From Actinacidiphila bryophytorum (lineage in GTDB: Bacteria > Actinomycetota > Actinomycetes > Streptomycetales > Streptomycetaceae): DNA of 64,000 nucleotides. A program made the translations under genes and the position numbers. Below the pieces are notes generated by a model. That model had not been told where the DNA came from and searched no databases. It saw only the letters and a program-made list of their open reading frames with translations. The stretch is from the NCBI RefSeq assembly GCF_016916835.1, contig NZ_JAFFIX010000005.1:1-64000 (forward strand), in the 5' to 3' direction. Shown piece by piece: positions 9,594 to 18,721 of this stretch. How positions within the stretch are numbered: the stretch's first letter is position 1; the number at the start of each line of letters is the position of its first letter.

Positions 9594-10740
9594 CGGGCAC
9601 CTCCAGCTCGATCACGGTGCCCTTGCCGGGCGCCGACTGCACGATGAGCCGGCCGCCGACGCCGCCGGCCCGGTCCCGCATCGAGACCAGGCCGAGGTGC
9701 CGGCCGGCGCGGCGGACCGACTCGGGGTCGAAGCCCTTGCCGTCGTCGGCGACCCGCAGTGTGGCGCCCCTGCCGTGTCCTTCGAGGGTGACGGTGACGG
9801 CGGTGGCGCGGGCGTGCCGCAGGGCGTTGTGCATGGCCTCCTGGGCGACCCGCAGCAGCGCCTCCTCCTGGGAGGCGGGCAGGGCGCGGACGTCACGCGA
9901 GCGGAAGGTGACCCCTGCGGAGTGCACCCGGTCGAGGACCTCGGCCTGGGTGCGCAGCGTCGCGACCAGGCCGTCGTCGTCCAGGGCGGCGGGGCGCAGC
10001 TCCACGACGACGGCCCGCAGCTCGTCTGCGGCCTCGGCGGCGAGCCCGGCGACCTCACGCAGCTGGCCCTTGGCGCGGGCCGGGTCGGTGTCGATGAGGG
10101 CTGCGGCGGCCTGTGCGGTCAGCCGCAGCGAGAAGAGCTTCTGGGAGACCGCGTCGTGCAGCTCGTGGGCGATCCTGGCCCGCTCCCCCGCGAGCGTCAG
10201 CTCGCGGCTGCGCTCGTAGAGCCGGGCGTTGGTCAGGGCGATGGCGGCGTGGTCGGCGAGGATGCGCAGCAGGTCCTCGTCCTCCTGGGTGAAGCCGCGG
10301 CTGTCGCCCCCGTCGTGGCCCTGGCACTGCTTGTTGGCCAGGAAGAGGGCGCCGAGGATGTCGTCGCCGTCCATCACGGGCATGCCGATGAAGGCCTTCA
10401 TGACGGGGTGCTTGCGGGGCCAGCCGGCGAAGCTGGCGAAGTCGCGGACGTCGTCGAGGCGCTGCGGTGTCGCCTCGTGCAGCATCGCGGCGAGGATGCC
10501 GTGCTGCCGGGGCAGCGGGCCGATGGCCTTCCACTCCTCGTCGCTGACGCCGTCCACCACGAACTGCGCGAAGCCGCCGTGGTCGTCGGGCACGCCGAGC
10601 GCCGAGTACTCGGCCGCCAGCAGCTCGCGGGCGGAGGCCACGATGGTCTGCAGGACCTCGCGCACCTCCAGCCGGCGGTTCATCGCCAGGACCGCGGCGC
10701 TGACCGCTTCGATTCCGCCTCTGGGGGGCCTGCTGGACAT
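9586..10740 (-). CDS. GAF-domain sensor histidine kinase (HisKA_3 type)
   Basis: Soluble sensor kinase of 384 residues with no transmembrane segment. A GAF domain occupies about residues 30-170 and contains the [19 protein letters not shown] stretch typical of actinobacterial GAF kinases of the DevS group. The dimerisation/phosphoacceptor motif is [17 protein letters not shown]. The ATPase domain shows [15 protein letters not shown] and [12 protein letters not shown]. The ATG at 10740 is used; a GTG 27 bases upstream is possible. It is cotranscribed with the overlapping response regulator. The GAF ligand (haem, small molecule) cannot be deduced. Confidence 0.92.
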   Translation of the reverse strand: MSSRPPRGGIEAVSAAVLAMNRRLEVREVLQTIVASARELLAAEYSALGVPDDHGGFAQFVVDGVSDEEWKAIGPLPRQHGILAAMLHEATPQRLDDVRDFASFAGWPRKHPVMKAFIGMPVMDGDDILGALFLANKQCQGHDGGDSRGFTQEDEDLLRILADHAAIALTNARLYERSRELTLAGERARIAHELHDAVSQKLFSLRLTAQAAAALIDTDPARAKGQLREVAGLAAEAADELRAVVVELRPAALDDDGLVATLRTQAEVLDRVHSAGVTFRSRDVRALPASQEEALLRVAQEAMHNALRHARATAVTVTLEGHGRGATLRVADDGKGFDPESVRRAGRHLGLVSMRDRAGGVGGRLIVQSAPGKGTVIELEVPGG

Positions 10741-10959
10741 GTCTCCACCGTACCCGTGGCAGGTCACGGCACATATGCGCCGCAAGGCCGAGCGGGTGTG
10801 GGCATGTGGACCTAGGCCCTTGTGACCGAGCGGTGTAGGGCGGCCGACCGAAGCGGGCGGGCGGGCCGCGTTCCTACGGTGGAGGGACCAGACGGCCGGG
10901 CACCGGGTCCGGCCGCGCCGGGGTGCTTTCCCGGCGGCCATCACAGCGAGGGCGGTCTC

Positions 10960-11703
10960 ATGCCGGTAGCGATCATCACAGGGGCGTCGAAGGGGCTGGG
11001 CCGGGCGCTCGCCGCGGAGCTTGCGGGCCGGGGCTGGCGGCTGGTGCTCGACGCGCGGGACGCGGAGGCGCTGCGCTCGGCGGCTGCCGCTGTCGAGGAC
11101 GCGGCGGTGAAGTCCGGTGCCGGCGGGGATACGGGTGCCGGCGCGGGTGCGGCGGCGGTACGTGCGGTGCCGGGCGACGTGGCGGACCCGGCGCACCGGG
11201 CCGAGCTGGTGGCGGCGGCGCAGGAGCTGGGCGGGGTGGACCTGCTGGTCAACAACGCCAGTGCGCTGGGCGCCGAGCCGCTGGTGACGCTGGCCGAGCT
11301 GCCGGTCGAGGGTCTGCAGCGGGCACTTGAGGTCAATGTCACGGCGCCTTTCGCTCTGGTGCAGGCGGCGCTGCCGGCGCTGCGGGCGGCGTCCGGCAGC
11401 GTGCTGAACGTCAGCTCGGACGCGGCGGTGGAGGCGTACCCGGAGTGGGGCGGTTACGGGGCGAGCAAGGCCGCGCTCGACCAGCTGTCTGCGGTGCTGG
11501 CGGTGGAGGAGCCGGGGCTGCGGGTGTGGTGGGTGGATCCGGGCGACCTGCGGACCGAGCTGTACGCGGCGGCCGTGCCCGACGACCCCGACTTCTCCGA
11601 GCGCGCGCTGCCCGAGGAGGTGGCGCCCGCGCTGCTGCGGCTGCTGGACGAGAAGGCCGCCAGTGGCCGCTACACGGCGTCAGGCCTGCGGAACGGACGG
11701 TGA
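10960..11703 (+). CDS. short-chain dehydrogenase/reductase
   Basis: NAD(P)-dependent SDR of 247 residues with the Rossmann motif TGASKGLG near residues 7-14, the NNAS motif near 94, a catalytic Ser in LNVSSDAAVEAYPEWGGYG, and YGASK (Tyr-x-x-x-Lys). The catalytic set is complete. The ATG at 10960 follows a GAGGGCGG site. Its stop lies 47 bases before the preferred queA start, so the two genes probably share a transcript. The substrate is unknown; queuosine-pathway involvement is not suggested by the sequence. Confidence 0.9.
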   Translation: MPVAIITGASKGLGRALAAELAGRGWRLVLDARDAEALRSAAAAVEDAAVKSGAGGDTGAGAGAAAVRAVPGDVADPAHRAELVAAAQELGGVDLLVNNASALGAEPLVTLAELPVEGLQRALEVNVTAPFALVQAALPALRAASGSVLNVSSDAAVEAYPEWGGYGASKAALDQLSAVLAVEEPGLRVWWVDPGDLRTELYAAAVPDDPDFSERALPEEVAPALLRLLDEKAASGRYTASGLRNGR

Positions 11704-11725
11704 TGGCGATGACCCAAAACGCAGA

Positions 11726-11740
11726 CCCCTATATAAGGGG
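11726..11740. promoter_or_regulatory. AT-centred palindrome before queA
   Basis: The sequence CCCCTATATAAGGGG is an inverted repeat with five-base arms and an AT-only centre, 10 bases before the preferred queA start and 22 bases after the SDR stop. Such an AT patch is exceptional in this GC-rich setting. It could be a local promoter -10 (TATATA), an operator, or a small hairpin affecting queA translation. Confidence 0.4.
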
Positions 11741-11750
11741 AATAGGAGTC

Positions 11751-12809
11751 ATGACAGATACAAGCCGCACATCGGACATTCTGCGGGGATTCCAGGTGCC
11801 GGCGGAGTCACTGGCGCCGGCTCCGCCGGCCCGCAGGGACGGGGTGCGGCTGCTGGTCGGGCGGCGGGGGTCCGGTGAGGTCTCGCACCACACCTTCCGC
11901 GACCTGCCCGACCTGCTGCGGGCCGGCGACGTGCTGGTGGTGAACACCTCCCAGACGCTGCCGGCCGCGCTGGACGGGCAGCTCGGCGGCGACCGGGTGG
12001 TGGTGCACTTCTCCACCCGGCGCGACGACGGCCGCTGGGTGGTCGAGGTCCGCGACCCCGACGGCCGCGGCTCCACCGTCCGCCGGGCCGGCGGCCCCGC
12101 GGGCGCGGTGGTGGAGCTGGCCGGCGGCGGGAAGCTGGCGCTGGAGGAGCCGATGGACCCGTGCGGGGACCGGCTGTGGTTCGCCCGGCCCTCGATGCCC
12201 GACACGGTGGCCCACCTGCGTGCCCACGGGCGGCCGATCCGCTACGCCTACACCGAGCGGGACCAGCCGCTCAGCTCCTACCAGACGGTCTTCGCCACGC
12301 CCTCGGCCGACGGCGGCGCCTCCGCCGAGATGCCGAGCGCCGGCCGGCCCTTCACCGCACCGCTGGTGACCGAGCTGGTCAGCCGTGGGGTGCAGATCGC
12401 GCCCATCGTGCTGCACACCGGGGTCGCGTCGGCCGAGGCGTACGAGCCGCCGTACGCCGAGCCGTACACGGTGCCGGCCACCACGGCATGGCAGGTCAAC
12501 GCGGCGCGGGCGGCCGGCGGCCGGGTCATCGCGGTGGGCACCACCGCGGTGCGGGCACTGGAGACCGCGTCCGACGGGCGCGGGGTGGTCCGCCCCGCGC
12601 AGGGCTGGACGGATCTGGTGATCACCCCGGAGCGCGGGGTGCGTGCGGTGGACGGCCTGCTGACCGGGCTGCACGAGCCGGAGGCCTCGCATCTGCTGAT
12701 GCTGCGCGCGGTCTCCGACGACGACCTGCTGGAGCGGGTCTACGCCGAGGCGCTCCAGCACTGTTACCTGTGGCACGAGTTCGGGGACGTGAATCTCCTG
12801 CTCCCGTAA
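11751..12809 (+). CDS. queA: QueA-like S-adenosylmethionine:tRNA ribosyltransferase-isomerase
   Basis: Enzyme of 352 residues of the QueA family, which builds epoxyqueuosine from preQ1-modified tRNA using the ribosyl group of SAM. Family signatures are DGVRLLVGRRG, VVNTSQTLPAALDG, SSYQTVFATPSADGGASAE near residue 185, and IAVGTTAVRALET near 270. The actinobacterial branch keeps these motifs, but its tRNA role has not been proven in every genus. The ATG at 11751 has AGGAG only two bases upstream; starts at 11703 and 11709 remain possible and would add about 15 unconserved residues. Confidence 0.85.
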   Translation: MTDTSRTSDILRGFQVPAESLAPAPPARRDGVRLLVGRRGSGEVSHHTFRDLPDLLRAGDVLVVNTSQTLPAALDGQLGGDRVVVHFSTRRDDGRWVVEVRDPDGRGSTVRRAGGPAGAVVELAGGGKLALEEPMDPCGDRLWFARPSMPDTVAHLRAHGRPIRYAYTERDQPLSSYQTVFATPSADGGASAEMPSAGRPFTAPLVTELVSRGVQIAPIVLHTGVASAEAYEPPYAEPYTVPATTAWQVNAARAAGGRVIAVGTTAVRALETASDGRGVVRPAQGWTDLVITPERGVRAVDGLLTGLHEPEASHLLMLRAVSDDDLLERVYAEALQHCYLWHEFGDVNLLLP

Positions 12810-12836
12810 AGAGACCCCCAATAAACGTCACATAAA

Positions 12837-12873
12837 GCACCCCCACGGTCACCGCAAGCGACCGTGGGGGTGC
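12837..12873 (+). terminator. rho-independent terminator after queA
   Basis: Perfect 14-base arms GCACCCCCACGGTC / GACCGTGGGGGTGC around a nine-base loop, 27 bases after the queA stop. The A-rich stretch just before it and the lack of genes on both sides support termination. Confidence 0.85.
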
Positions 12874-12982
12874 GGTGGTGTGAGGTGACAGATAGGACCT
12901 GCGTCACATACTAAGCAGCGTAGTGGAATACGACCCCCGGCAAGCCCCGGAATATCTCAGGGAAGTGACTGCCCGTTCCCGC

Positions 12983-13011
12983 GCCGGCTACGAATTCGAT
13001 TCGTAGCCGGC
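12983..13011. promoter_or_regulatory. perfect hairpin in the leader of the transglycosylase gene
   Basis: A 13-base perfect stem (GCCGGCTACGAAT / ATTCGTAGCCGGC) with a three-base loop lies 65 bases before the start of the secreted transglycosylase gene. It is not at the end of a gene, so it may be a leader structure, an attenuator, or an operator. I do not see the conserved core of a ydaO (c-di-AMP) riboswitch, which often precedes such genes. Confidence 0.45.
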
Positions 13012-13076
13012 TTCATTGACCCCCGTTTTGCGAGGCCCTAAGAATTCTCAGGTCCGCAACCGGAAGAGGTCATTCC

Positions 13077-13883
13077 ATGCAGCTCCCCACGATCCCGAAG
13101 ATCGGCCGACTGTCCAAGAAGCACAAGATCACGGCGGCCGGTGCCGCCGCCGCGGCTGCTGTTGTCCTGGCCGTCACCGGTCTCCAGGCGACCGGTGGCA
13201 CGGCTGAAGCCAAGGGTGACCCGACCGGGTTCTCGGTGGATTCCGGCCAGCAGGTCAAGAGCCTCGACGCACAGGCCGGCCTCGCCTCGCAGAAGGCGAT
13301 CCAGGACGAGGCGGCCAAGAAGAAGGCCGCCGCCGACGCCGCGGCCAAGCAGAAGGCGGCCGCAGACGCGGCAGCGAAGAAGAAGGCCGCGGACGCCGCA
13401 GCCGCCAAGAAGAAGGCTGCCGCCGCCGCGAAGAAGAAGGCCGCCGCCCGGGCAGCCGAGCGCGCCAGGGCGCAGCAGGCCGCGAACCGCTCCAAGCAGC
13501 GCACCGCCCTGAAGGCCGCCCCGAAGAAGGTCGCCGCCGCTCCCGCCAAGGTCGTCTACCCCGACAACCTGGACGGCTGGATTCGCGAGGCCCGTGCGGT
13601 ACTTGCCGCGCACAACATCCCGGTGCCGACCTACAACGGCATTTACCGGAACATCATCCGCGAGTCCTCGGGCAACCCGAACGCGATCAACCTCTGGGAC
13701 ATCAACGCCCAGAACGGCATTCCCTCCAAGGGCCTGCTGCAGACGATCGACCCGACCTTCAACGCCTACCACGTGTCCGGCACGTCGTGGAACATCTACG
13801 ACCCGGTCGCGAACATCGCCGCCGCGTGCAACTACGCCTGGCACGTCTACGGCGGAATGGACAACGTCAACTCGGCGTACTGA
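13077..13883 (+). CDS. secreted lytic transglycosylase-like protein
   Basis: Exported cell-wall enzyme of 268 residues. The N terminus has a signal/anchor segment (KITAAGAAAAAAVVLAVTG). A long Ala/Lys-rich helical linker follows (about 75-155) with near-repeats of AAKKKAAADAAAKQK. The C-terminal SLT-like domain (about 165-268) carries the catalytic Glu in IIRESSGNPNAIN and the conserved GLLQTIDPTF and WHVYGG segments. It should cleave glycan strands of peptidoglycan outside the membrane. The linker is of the kind that spans or binds the wall. ATG 13077 follows GGAAGAGG. Upstream lies a strong leader hairpin, downstream a terminator. Confidence 0.92.
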   Translation: MQLPTIPKIGRLSKKHKITAAGAAAAAAVVLAVTGLQATGGTAEAKGDPTGFSVDSGQQVKSLDAQAGLASQKAIQDEAAKKKAAADAAAKQKAAADAAAKKKAADAAAAKKKAAAAAKKKAAARAAERARAQQAANRSKQRTALKAAPKKVAAAPAKVVYPDNLDGWIREARAVLAAHNIPVPTYNGIYRNIIRESSGNPNAINLWDINAQNGIPSKGLLQTIDPTFNAYHVSGTSWNIYDPVANIAAACNYAWHVYGGMDNVNSAY

Positions 13884-13924
13884 CCCGCGCACCGGAACCC
13901 CCACCGGTTGCGGCGGACCAGCCG

Positions 13925-13972
13925 ATGCGAAAAGGGCGGTAGGACTCCCCGAGTCCCACCGCCCTTTCGCAT
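13925..13972. terminator. bidirectional terminator between transglycosylase and FHA/ABC genes
   Basis: Long inverted repeat: ATGCGAAAAGGGCGGTAGG pairs with the reverse complement of CCCACCGCCCTTTCGCAT, with one bulge and one mismatch in a stem of about 22. It lies between the convergent 3' ends at 13883 and 13988 and has T/A-rich edges on both strands. Confidence 0.8.
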
Positions 13973-13987
13973 GCCGCGAATTGCCGA

Positions 13988-16663
13988 CTACTTGCGCATG
14001 ACCTCGGGCTCGTGCCGGCGCAGCAGCCGGGCGACGGCGACACCGCACACCGCCGCCATCACCAGCAGCATGAAGACGTCGAGCGTCCAGATGCCCGCGC
14101 TGTGCTTCCACAGCGAGTCCACACTGACCGGCGGTGTGGTGTCCCACGGCAGCAGCGTGTTGAGGTCGGCCGTCGAACCGGCGCCTGCGACCGCCCAGCG
14201 GGCCGGCATCAGCCAGGCCACCTGCTCCATGCCGGGCTTGCCGTAGATCTGGAAGAGCACACCGGTGAAGACGATCTGCACGATGGAGTACATCACCAGC
14301 AGCGGCATCGTCTTCTCCGCGGTCTTCACCAGCGCGGAGATGATCAGCCCGACCATCATCGAGGTGAAGCCGAAGGCCATCACGACCAGGGTCATCTCCA
14401 CCGCCGGCTGGCCGTGCAGGATGACGCCCTCGGCGGGCATCTTGCTGCGCGGCACGAAGCCGATGCCGCAGATGATCGCGCCCTGCAGGGCGGTGATCAG
14501 GCCGAGCACGATGACCTTGGACATCAGGTACGCGGACCGCGACAGGCCGACGGCGCGTTCCCGCTCGTAGATGACCCGCTCCTTGATCAGCTCCCGGACC
14601 GAGTTCGCCGCACCGGCGAAGCACGCGCCGACCGCGATGATCATCAGGATGGTGCCCGCGTCCCGGTTCTGGCCGTGCGCCCTGACCGGGCCGTAGCCCA
14701 GTCCGTCGTGCGCGGGGATCAGCAGGCTGACGATGCCGAGCACCGTCGGCAGGATCAGCATCAGGCCGATGAAGCCGCGGTCGGAGGCGATGACCGACAT
14801 GTAGCGGCGTACCAGGGTCCACAACTGCGGACCCCACGCCTGCGGTTTGGGCGGCCTGGCCACCTGGTGCGGTATGTAGGGCGCGGCCTGCGGGGCGACC
14901 GAGTCCAGGTCCGCGGCATAGGTCTGGTAGTGCTGCGAACCGCGCCAGCGGCCCATCCAGTCGTAGTCGCGGTAGGTCTCGAAGGCCGAGAAGACGTCGG
15001 CCCAGTTGTCGTACCCGAAGAAGTTCAGCGCCTCGTCCGGCGGACCGAAGTAGGCCACGGAGCCGCCCGGCGCCATCACCAGCAGCTTGTCGCACAGCGC
15101 CAGTTCCGCCACCGAGTGGGTGACCACCAGGACCGTGCGGCCGTCGTCGGCGAGGCCGCGCAGCAGCTTCATCACGTCGCGGTCCATGCCCGGGTCGAGG
15201 CCCGAGGTGGGCTCGTCGAGGAAGATCAGCGACGGCTTGGTGAGCAGCTCCAGCGCCACGGAGACGCGCTTGCGCTGGCCGCCGGACAGCGAGGTGATGC
15301 GCTTGTCGGCGTGGATGTCGAGCTTCAGCTCGCGCAGCACCTCGTCGATCCGCGCCTCGCGCTCGGCGGCCGCGGTGTCACCGGGGAAGCGGAGCTTGGC
15401 CGCGTACCGCAGTGCGGTCTTGACCTGCAGCTCCTTGTGCAGGATGTCGTCCTGCGGTACCAGGCCGATGCGCTGCCGCAGCTCGGCGAACTGCTTGTAC
15501 AGGTTCCGGTTGTCGTAGAGCACCTCGCCCTGGTCGGCGGGCCGGTAGCCGGTCAGCGCGCGCAGCAGGGTCGACTTGCCGGAGCCGGACGGGCCGATCA
15601 CACCGATCAGCGACTTCTCCGGCACCCCGAAGGAGACGTCCTTGAGGATCGTCTTGGTGGTCTTGCCGTGCGGCACGGTCACCGACAGGCGGCGGGCGGA
15701 GAAGGACACCGCGCCGGTGTCGACGAACTCCTCCAGCCGGTCGCCGACCAGCCGGAAGGTGGAGTGGCCGACGCCGACGATGTCGTTGGCGCCGAGCAGG
15801 TGCCGCTGGATCGGCTGGCCGTTGACATACGTGCCGTTGTGGCTGCCGAGGTCGACGATCTCGTAGCGGCCGTCGGGGTGCGCGCGGAACTCGGCGTGGT
15901 AGCGGGAGACCTGGAGGTCGGAGACGACCAGTTCGTTCTCCAGCGCACGGCCGATCCGCATGACCCGGCCCAGCGCCAGCTGGTGGAAGGTCGTCGGGCT
16001 GCGGTCGCCGTAGCCGGGTGCCCGGCCGCCGGCCGGCGGCTGCTGGGGTACGCCCTGCGGCGCCGGCGGCTGCTGCGGCCAGCCGGCTGCGGCCTGCGGC
16101 ACCGCCGCCTGCTGGTGCGCGGCGGCCGGCTGGGCCGGCGGCTGGTACTGCGGGTAGTGCTGCGGCGGCGCCTGCTGGACCTGCGGCGGTACGTGCTGCT
16201 GCGGCGGCACCTGCGGGGCCGGCTGCTGTACGGGCCGGGCCGGCTGCACCGGCTGCTGCACCGGCGGTGCGGACTGCGCCTGCGGGTAGAGCTGCGGCGG
16301 CTGCTGGGCGTGCGCGGTCTCCGCGCTGTAGACGTCGCGGCCGGCCGCCGCGACCGGTGTGCCGCCGGTGAAGTCCAGCCGCGGGCCGTCGGTGGCGTTG
16401 CCGAGGTTGACCGCGGTGCCGGGGCCGACCTCCGTCTGCTGGATCCGCTGCCCGTGGACGAAGGTGCCGTTCGTGCTCCCGTGGTCCTCTATCAGCCAAC
16501 CGCGGTCTCCCCGGCGGATGGTGGCGTGCCGCCACGAGACCCGGGGGTCGTCGCAGTGCAGATCGGCCTGCGGGTCGCGCCCGAGGCTGTAGGACCGGGA
16601 GGCGTCGAGCGTCCAGGTTCGACCGTTCAATTCGAGTACGAGTTCAGGCACCCCAAGCCCCAT
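13988..16663 (-). CDS. FHA-FHA-ABC transporter fusion (ABCG/ABC-2 type)
   Basis: Single polypeptide of 891 residues combining regulation and transport. FHA domain 1 (about 1-100: SYSLGRDPQADLHC, WRHATI, HGSTNGTFV) is followed by a Pro/Gln-rich linker (about 110-225). FHA domain 2 (about 235-310) has RIGRALENELVVSD, VSRYHAEF and LGSHNGTYVNGQ. The ATPase follows (Walker A GPSGSGKSTLL, signature LSGGQRKR, Walker B LIFLDEPTSGLDPG), then a six-helix ABC-2 permease. FHA domains bind phosphothreonine, so activity is probably gated by Ser/Thr kinases. The ATG at 16663 has GGGGGACAACC upstream. Substrate unknown. Confidence 0.93.
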   Translation of the reverse strand: MGLGVPELVLELNGRTWTLDASRSYSLGRDPQADLHCDDPRVSWRHATIRRGDRGWLIEDHGSTNGTFVHGQRIQQTEVGPGTAVNLGNATDGPRLDFTGGTPVAAAGRDVYSAETAHAQQPPQLYPQAQSAPPVQQPVQPARPVQQPAPQVPPQQHVPPQVQQAPPQHYPQYQPPAQPAAAHQQAAVPQAAAGWPQQPPAPQGVPQQPPAGGRAPGYGDRSPTTFHQLALGRVMRIGRALENELVVSDLQVSRYHAEFRAHPDGRYEIVDLGSHNGTYVNGQPIQRHLLGANDIVGVGHSTFRLVGDRLEEFVDTGAVSFSARRLSVTVPHGKTTKTILKDVSFGVPEKSLIGVIGPSGSGKSTLLRALTGYRPADQGEVLYDNRNLYKQFAELRQRIGLVPQDDILHKELQVKTALRYAAKLRFPGDTAAAEREARIDEVLRELKLDIHADKRITSLSGGQRKRVSVALELLTKPSLIFLDEPTSGLDPGMDRDVMKLLRGLADDGRTVLVVTHSVAELALCDKLLVMAPGGSVAYFGPPDEALNFFGYDNWADVFSAFETYRDYDWMGRWRGSQHYQTYAADLDSVAPQAAPYIPHQVARPPKPQAWGPQLWTLVRRYMSVIASDRGFIGLMLILPTVLGIVSLLIPAHDGLGYGPVRAHGQNRDAGTILMIIAVGACFAGAANSVRELIKERVIYERERAVGLSRSAYLMSKVIVLGLITALQGAIICGIGFVPRSKMPAEGVILHGQPAVEMTLVVMAFGFTSMMVGLIISALVKTAEKTMPLLVMYSIVQIVFTGVLFQIYGKPGMEQVAWLMPARWAVAGAGSTADLNTLLPWDTTPPVSVDSLWKHSAGIWTLDVFMLLVMAAVCGVAVARLLRRHEPEVMRK

Positions 16664-16855
16664 TGGTTGTCCCCCGTGTTGTCCCCCATGAGGGGAGTCT
16701 AGGGATTGCGAACATCGGGAGGAACTATTGCAGGCCCCGGTCTCGTAACAGAAAGCGCCCTCCCGGACGCGTTCCGGGTGTTCCCAGCAGCCGATTGTCC
16801 GGCACGCGGGACGGATGGTCATACGGCAGTGCGGGGCGGATACCGTGGAGGGACC

Positions 16856-18106
16856 ATGAACGACGCCTCGCAAGCCACGCCTGTCGCCGCCGTTCCCGCA
16901 GCGGACGTGCCGACCCTCCTGGTCAAGATCTTCGGCAGGGACCAGCCGGGCATCACCGCCGGCCTGTTCGACACGCTCGCCGCCTACGGGGTGGACGTGG
17001 TGGACATCGAGCAGGTGGTGACCCGCGGCCGGATAGTGCTGTGTGCCCTGGTGACCGCCCCGGCGCCGGGCACCGGCACCGAGGGCGACCTGCGGGCGAC
17101 CGTGCACAGCTGGGCCGAGAGCCTGAAGATGCAGGCCGAGATCATCTCCGGTGTCGGCGACAACCGGCCGCGCGGCGAGGGCCGTTCCCATGTCACGGTG
17201 CTCGGCAGGCCGCTGACGGCGGAGTCGACGGCGGCCATAACGGCGGTGATCACCGGCGCGGGCGGCAACATCGACCGGATCTTCCGGCTGGCGAAGTACC
17301 CGGTGACGGCCGTGGAGTTCGCCGTCTCCGGCGCGGAGCCGGTCGCGCTGCGCTCGGCGCTCGCGATCGCCGCCGCCGCCCGCGGGGTGGACGTCGCGGT
17401 GGTGCCGTCGGGGCTGCAGCGCAGGGCGCAGCGGCTGGTGGTCATGGACGTCGACTCCACCGTCATCCAGGACGAGGTCATCGAGCTGTTCGCGGCACAC
17501 GCCGGGTGCGAGGAGCAGGTCGCCGACGTCACGGCCGCCGCGATGCGCGGCGAGCTGGACTTCGAGCAGTCGCTGCACGCCAGGGTCGCGCTGCTGGCGG
17601 GCCTGGACGTCTCGGTGGTGGACAAGGTGCGCGCCGAGGTCCGGCTGACCCCGGGCGCGCGGACCCTGATCCGTACCCTCAAGCGGCTCGGCTACCAGGT
17701 CGGTGTGGTCTCCGGCGGTTTCACGCAGGTCACCGACGACCTCATGGAGCGGCTCGGCCTGGACTTCGCCGCCGCGAACACCCTGGAGGTGGCCGACGGG
17801 CGGCTGACCGGCCGGGTCGTCGGGCCGATCGTGGACCGGGCGGGCAAGGCCAGGCTGCTGCGCAGCTTCGCCGAGCAGGCCGGGGTGCCGCTGAGCCAGA
17901 CCGTGGCGATCGGCGACGGCGCCAACGACCTGGACATGCTCAACGCGGCGGGCCTGGGTGTCGCCTTCAACGCCAAGCCCGTGGTGCGTGAGGCGGCGGA
18001 CGCCGCGGTGAACGTGCCCTTCCTCGACGCGGTGCTGTACCTGCTGGGCATCACCCGCGAGGAGATCGAGGCGGCCGACGAGCTGGACGGCACCCCGACC
18101 GCCTGA
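16856..18106 (+). CDS. serB: phosphoserine phosphatase with ACT domains
   Basis: Last step of serine synthesis, hydrolysing phosphoserine. The 416-residue protein has two N-terminal ACT-like domains (LLVKIFGRDQPGITAGLF near 23-40 and SHVTVLGRPLTAESTAAIT near 115) and a HAD phosphatase domain. HAD motifs are MDVDSTVIQDEVIEL (nucleophile Asp in DVDST), VVSGGFTQV, and AIGDGANDLDML. The ATG at 16856 follows GGAGG at 16847-16851. The two ACT domains suggest amino-acid feedback control, as in mycobacterial SerB2. It is divergent from the FHA/ABC gene. Confidence 0.95.
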   Translation: MNDASQATPVAAVPAADVPTLLVKIFGRDQPGITAGLFDTLAAYGVDVVDIEQVVTRGRIVLCALVTAPAPGTGTEGDLRATVHSWAESLKMQAEIISGVGDNRPRGEGRSHVTVLGRPLTAESTAAITAVITGAGGNIDRIFRLAKYPVTAVEFAVSGAEPVALRSALAIAAAARGVDVAVVPSGLQRRAQRLVVMDVDSTVIQDEVIELFAAHAGCEEQVADVTAAAMRGELDFEQSLHARVALLAGLDVSVVDKVRAEVRLTPGARTLIRTLKRLGYQVGVVSGGFTQVTDDLMERLGLDFAAANTLEVADGRLTGRVVGPIVDRAGKARLLRSFAEQAGVPLSQTVAIGDGANDLDMLNAAGLGVAFNAKPVVREAADAAVNVPFLDAVLYLLGITREEIEAADELDGTPTA

Positions 18107-18130
18107 CCCGGTCCACCGCAAGCGGGCCTG

Positions 18131-18652
18131 TCAGGCCTCGTGCGGGGTCCAGAAGGCGGTGAGCCGGCCGACACCGTGCTCGACGGTCTTCCACGAGCCG
18201 GCGAAGGTGACCACGGCGAAGGCCGCGGTGGGGAAGCCGCCGCTCTTCATCCGGGCCAGCGCGTCGCTGTCGGCGGTGCCCGCGAGGGCTTCCGCGGCCG
18301 CGTGCATCCCGGGGTTGTGGGCGACGACCAGCAGCGAGCCGACGTCGTCGGGGGTCTCGCTGAGCAGCGCGAGCAGTTCGCCGAGGCTCGCGTCGTACAG
18401 CCGCTCCTCGTAGACCGTACGGGGCCGGTGCGGCAGTTCGTGCGCGGCGAGCTTCCAGGTCTCGCGGGTGCGGGCGGCGGTGGAGCAGAGCACGAGGTCG
18501 GGGGCGATGCCGTCGTCGGCGAGGCGGCGGCCGGCCATCGGGGCGTCCAGCCGGCCGCGGTCGGCCAGTGGCCGCTCGTGGTCGGGTACGGACGGCCAGT
18601 CGGCCTTGGCGTGCCGGAGCAGGACGATGGTGCGGGGCGAATCGACGGTCAT
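18131..18652 (-). CDS. SixA-type histidine phosphatase
   Basis: Cytosolic phosphatase of 173 residues of the branch-2 histidine phosphatase superfamily. The catalytic RHG-type motif is LLRHAKADWP near residues 11-20, with the partner Arg in CSTAARTRETW, Glu in VYEERLYDAS, and the second His in VVAHNPGM. Actinobacterial SixA-like proteins act on phospho-His or small phosphorylated molecules; the substrate here is not evident. It is convergent with serB, 24 bases away. Start ATG 18652 fits the family. Confidence 0.88.
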   Translation of the reverse strand: MTVDSPRTIVLLRHAKADWPSVPDHERPLADRGRLDAPMAGRRLADDGIAPDLVLCSTAARTRETWKLAAHELPHRPRTVYEERLYDASLGELLALLSETPDDVGSLLVVAHNPGMHAAAEALAGTADSDALARMKSGGFPTAAFAVVTFAGSWKTVEHGVGRLTAFWTPHEA

Positions 18653-18721
18653 GCCTTTCAGCTTTCCAGAAAACCCGCAGTCAGGCGCGGGATGGGCTCG
18701 GTCGCCGGCCCCTGCGGGCGG

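Noticed and set aside
12874-13076. c-di-AMP (ydaO) riboswitch before the transglycosylase gene
   Set aside because: The position is typical, but I could not find the conserved core segments of that riboswitch; only a simple perfect hairpin is present.
14012-16702. 896-codon plus-strand frame opposite the FHA/ABC gene
   Set aside because: The minus strand gives two FHA domains, Walker motifs and permease helices; the plus frame has no domain.
18106-18131. Terminator hairpin between serB and the sixA-like gene
   Set aside because: The arms (GCCTGA/TCAGGC) are only six bases with unpaired bulges, so the evidence is weak for either direction.
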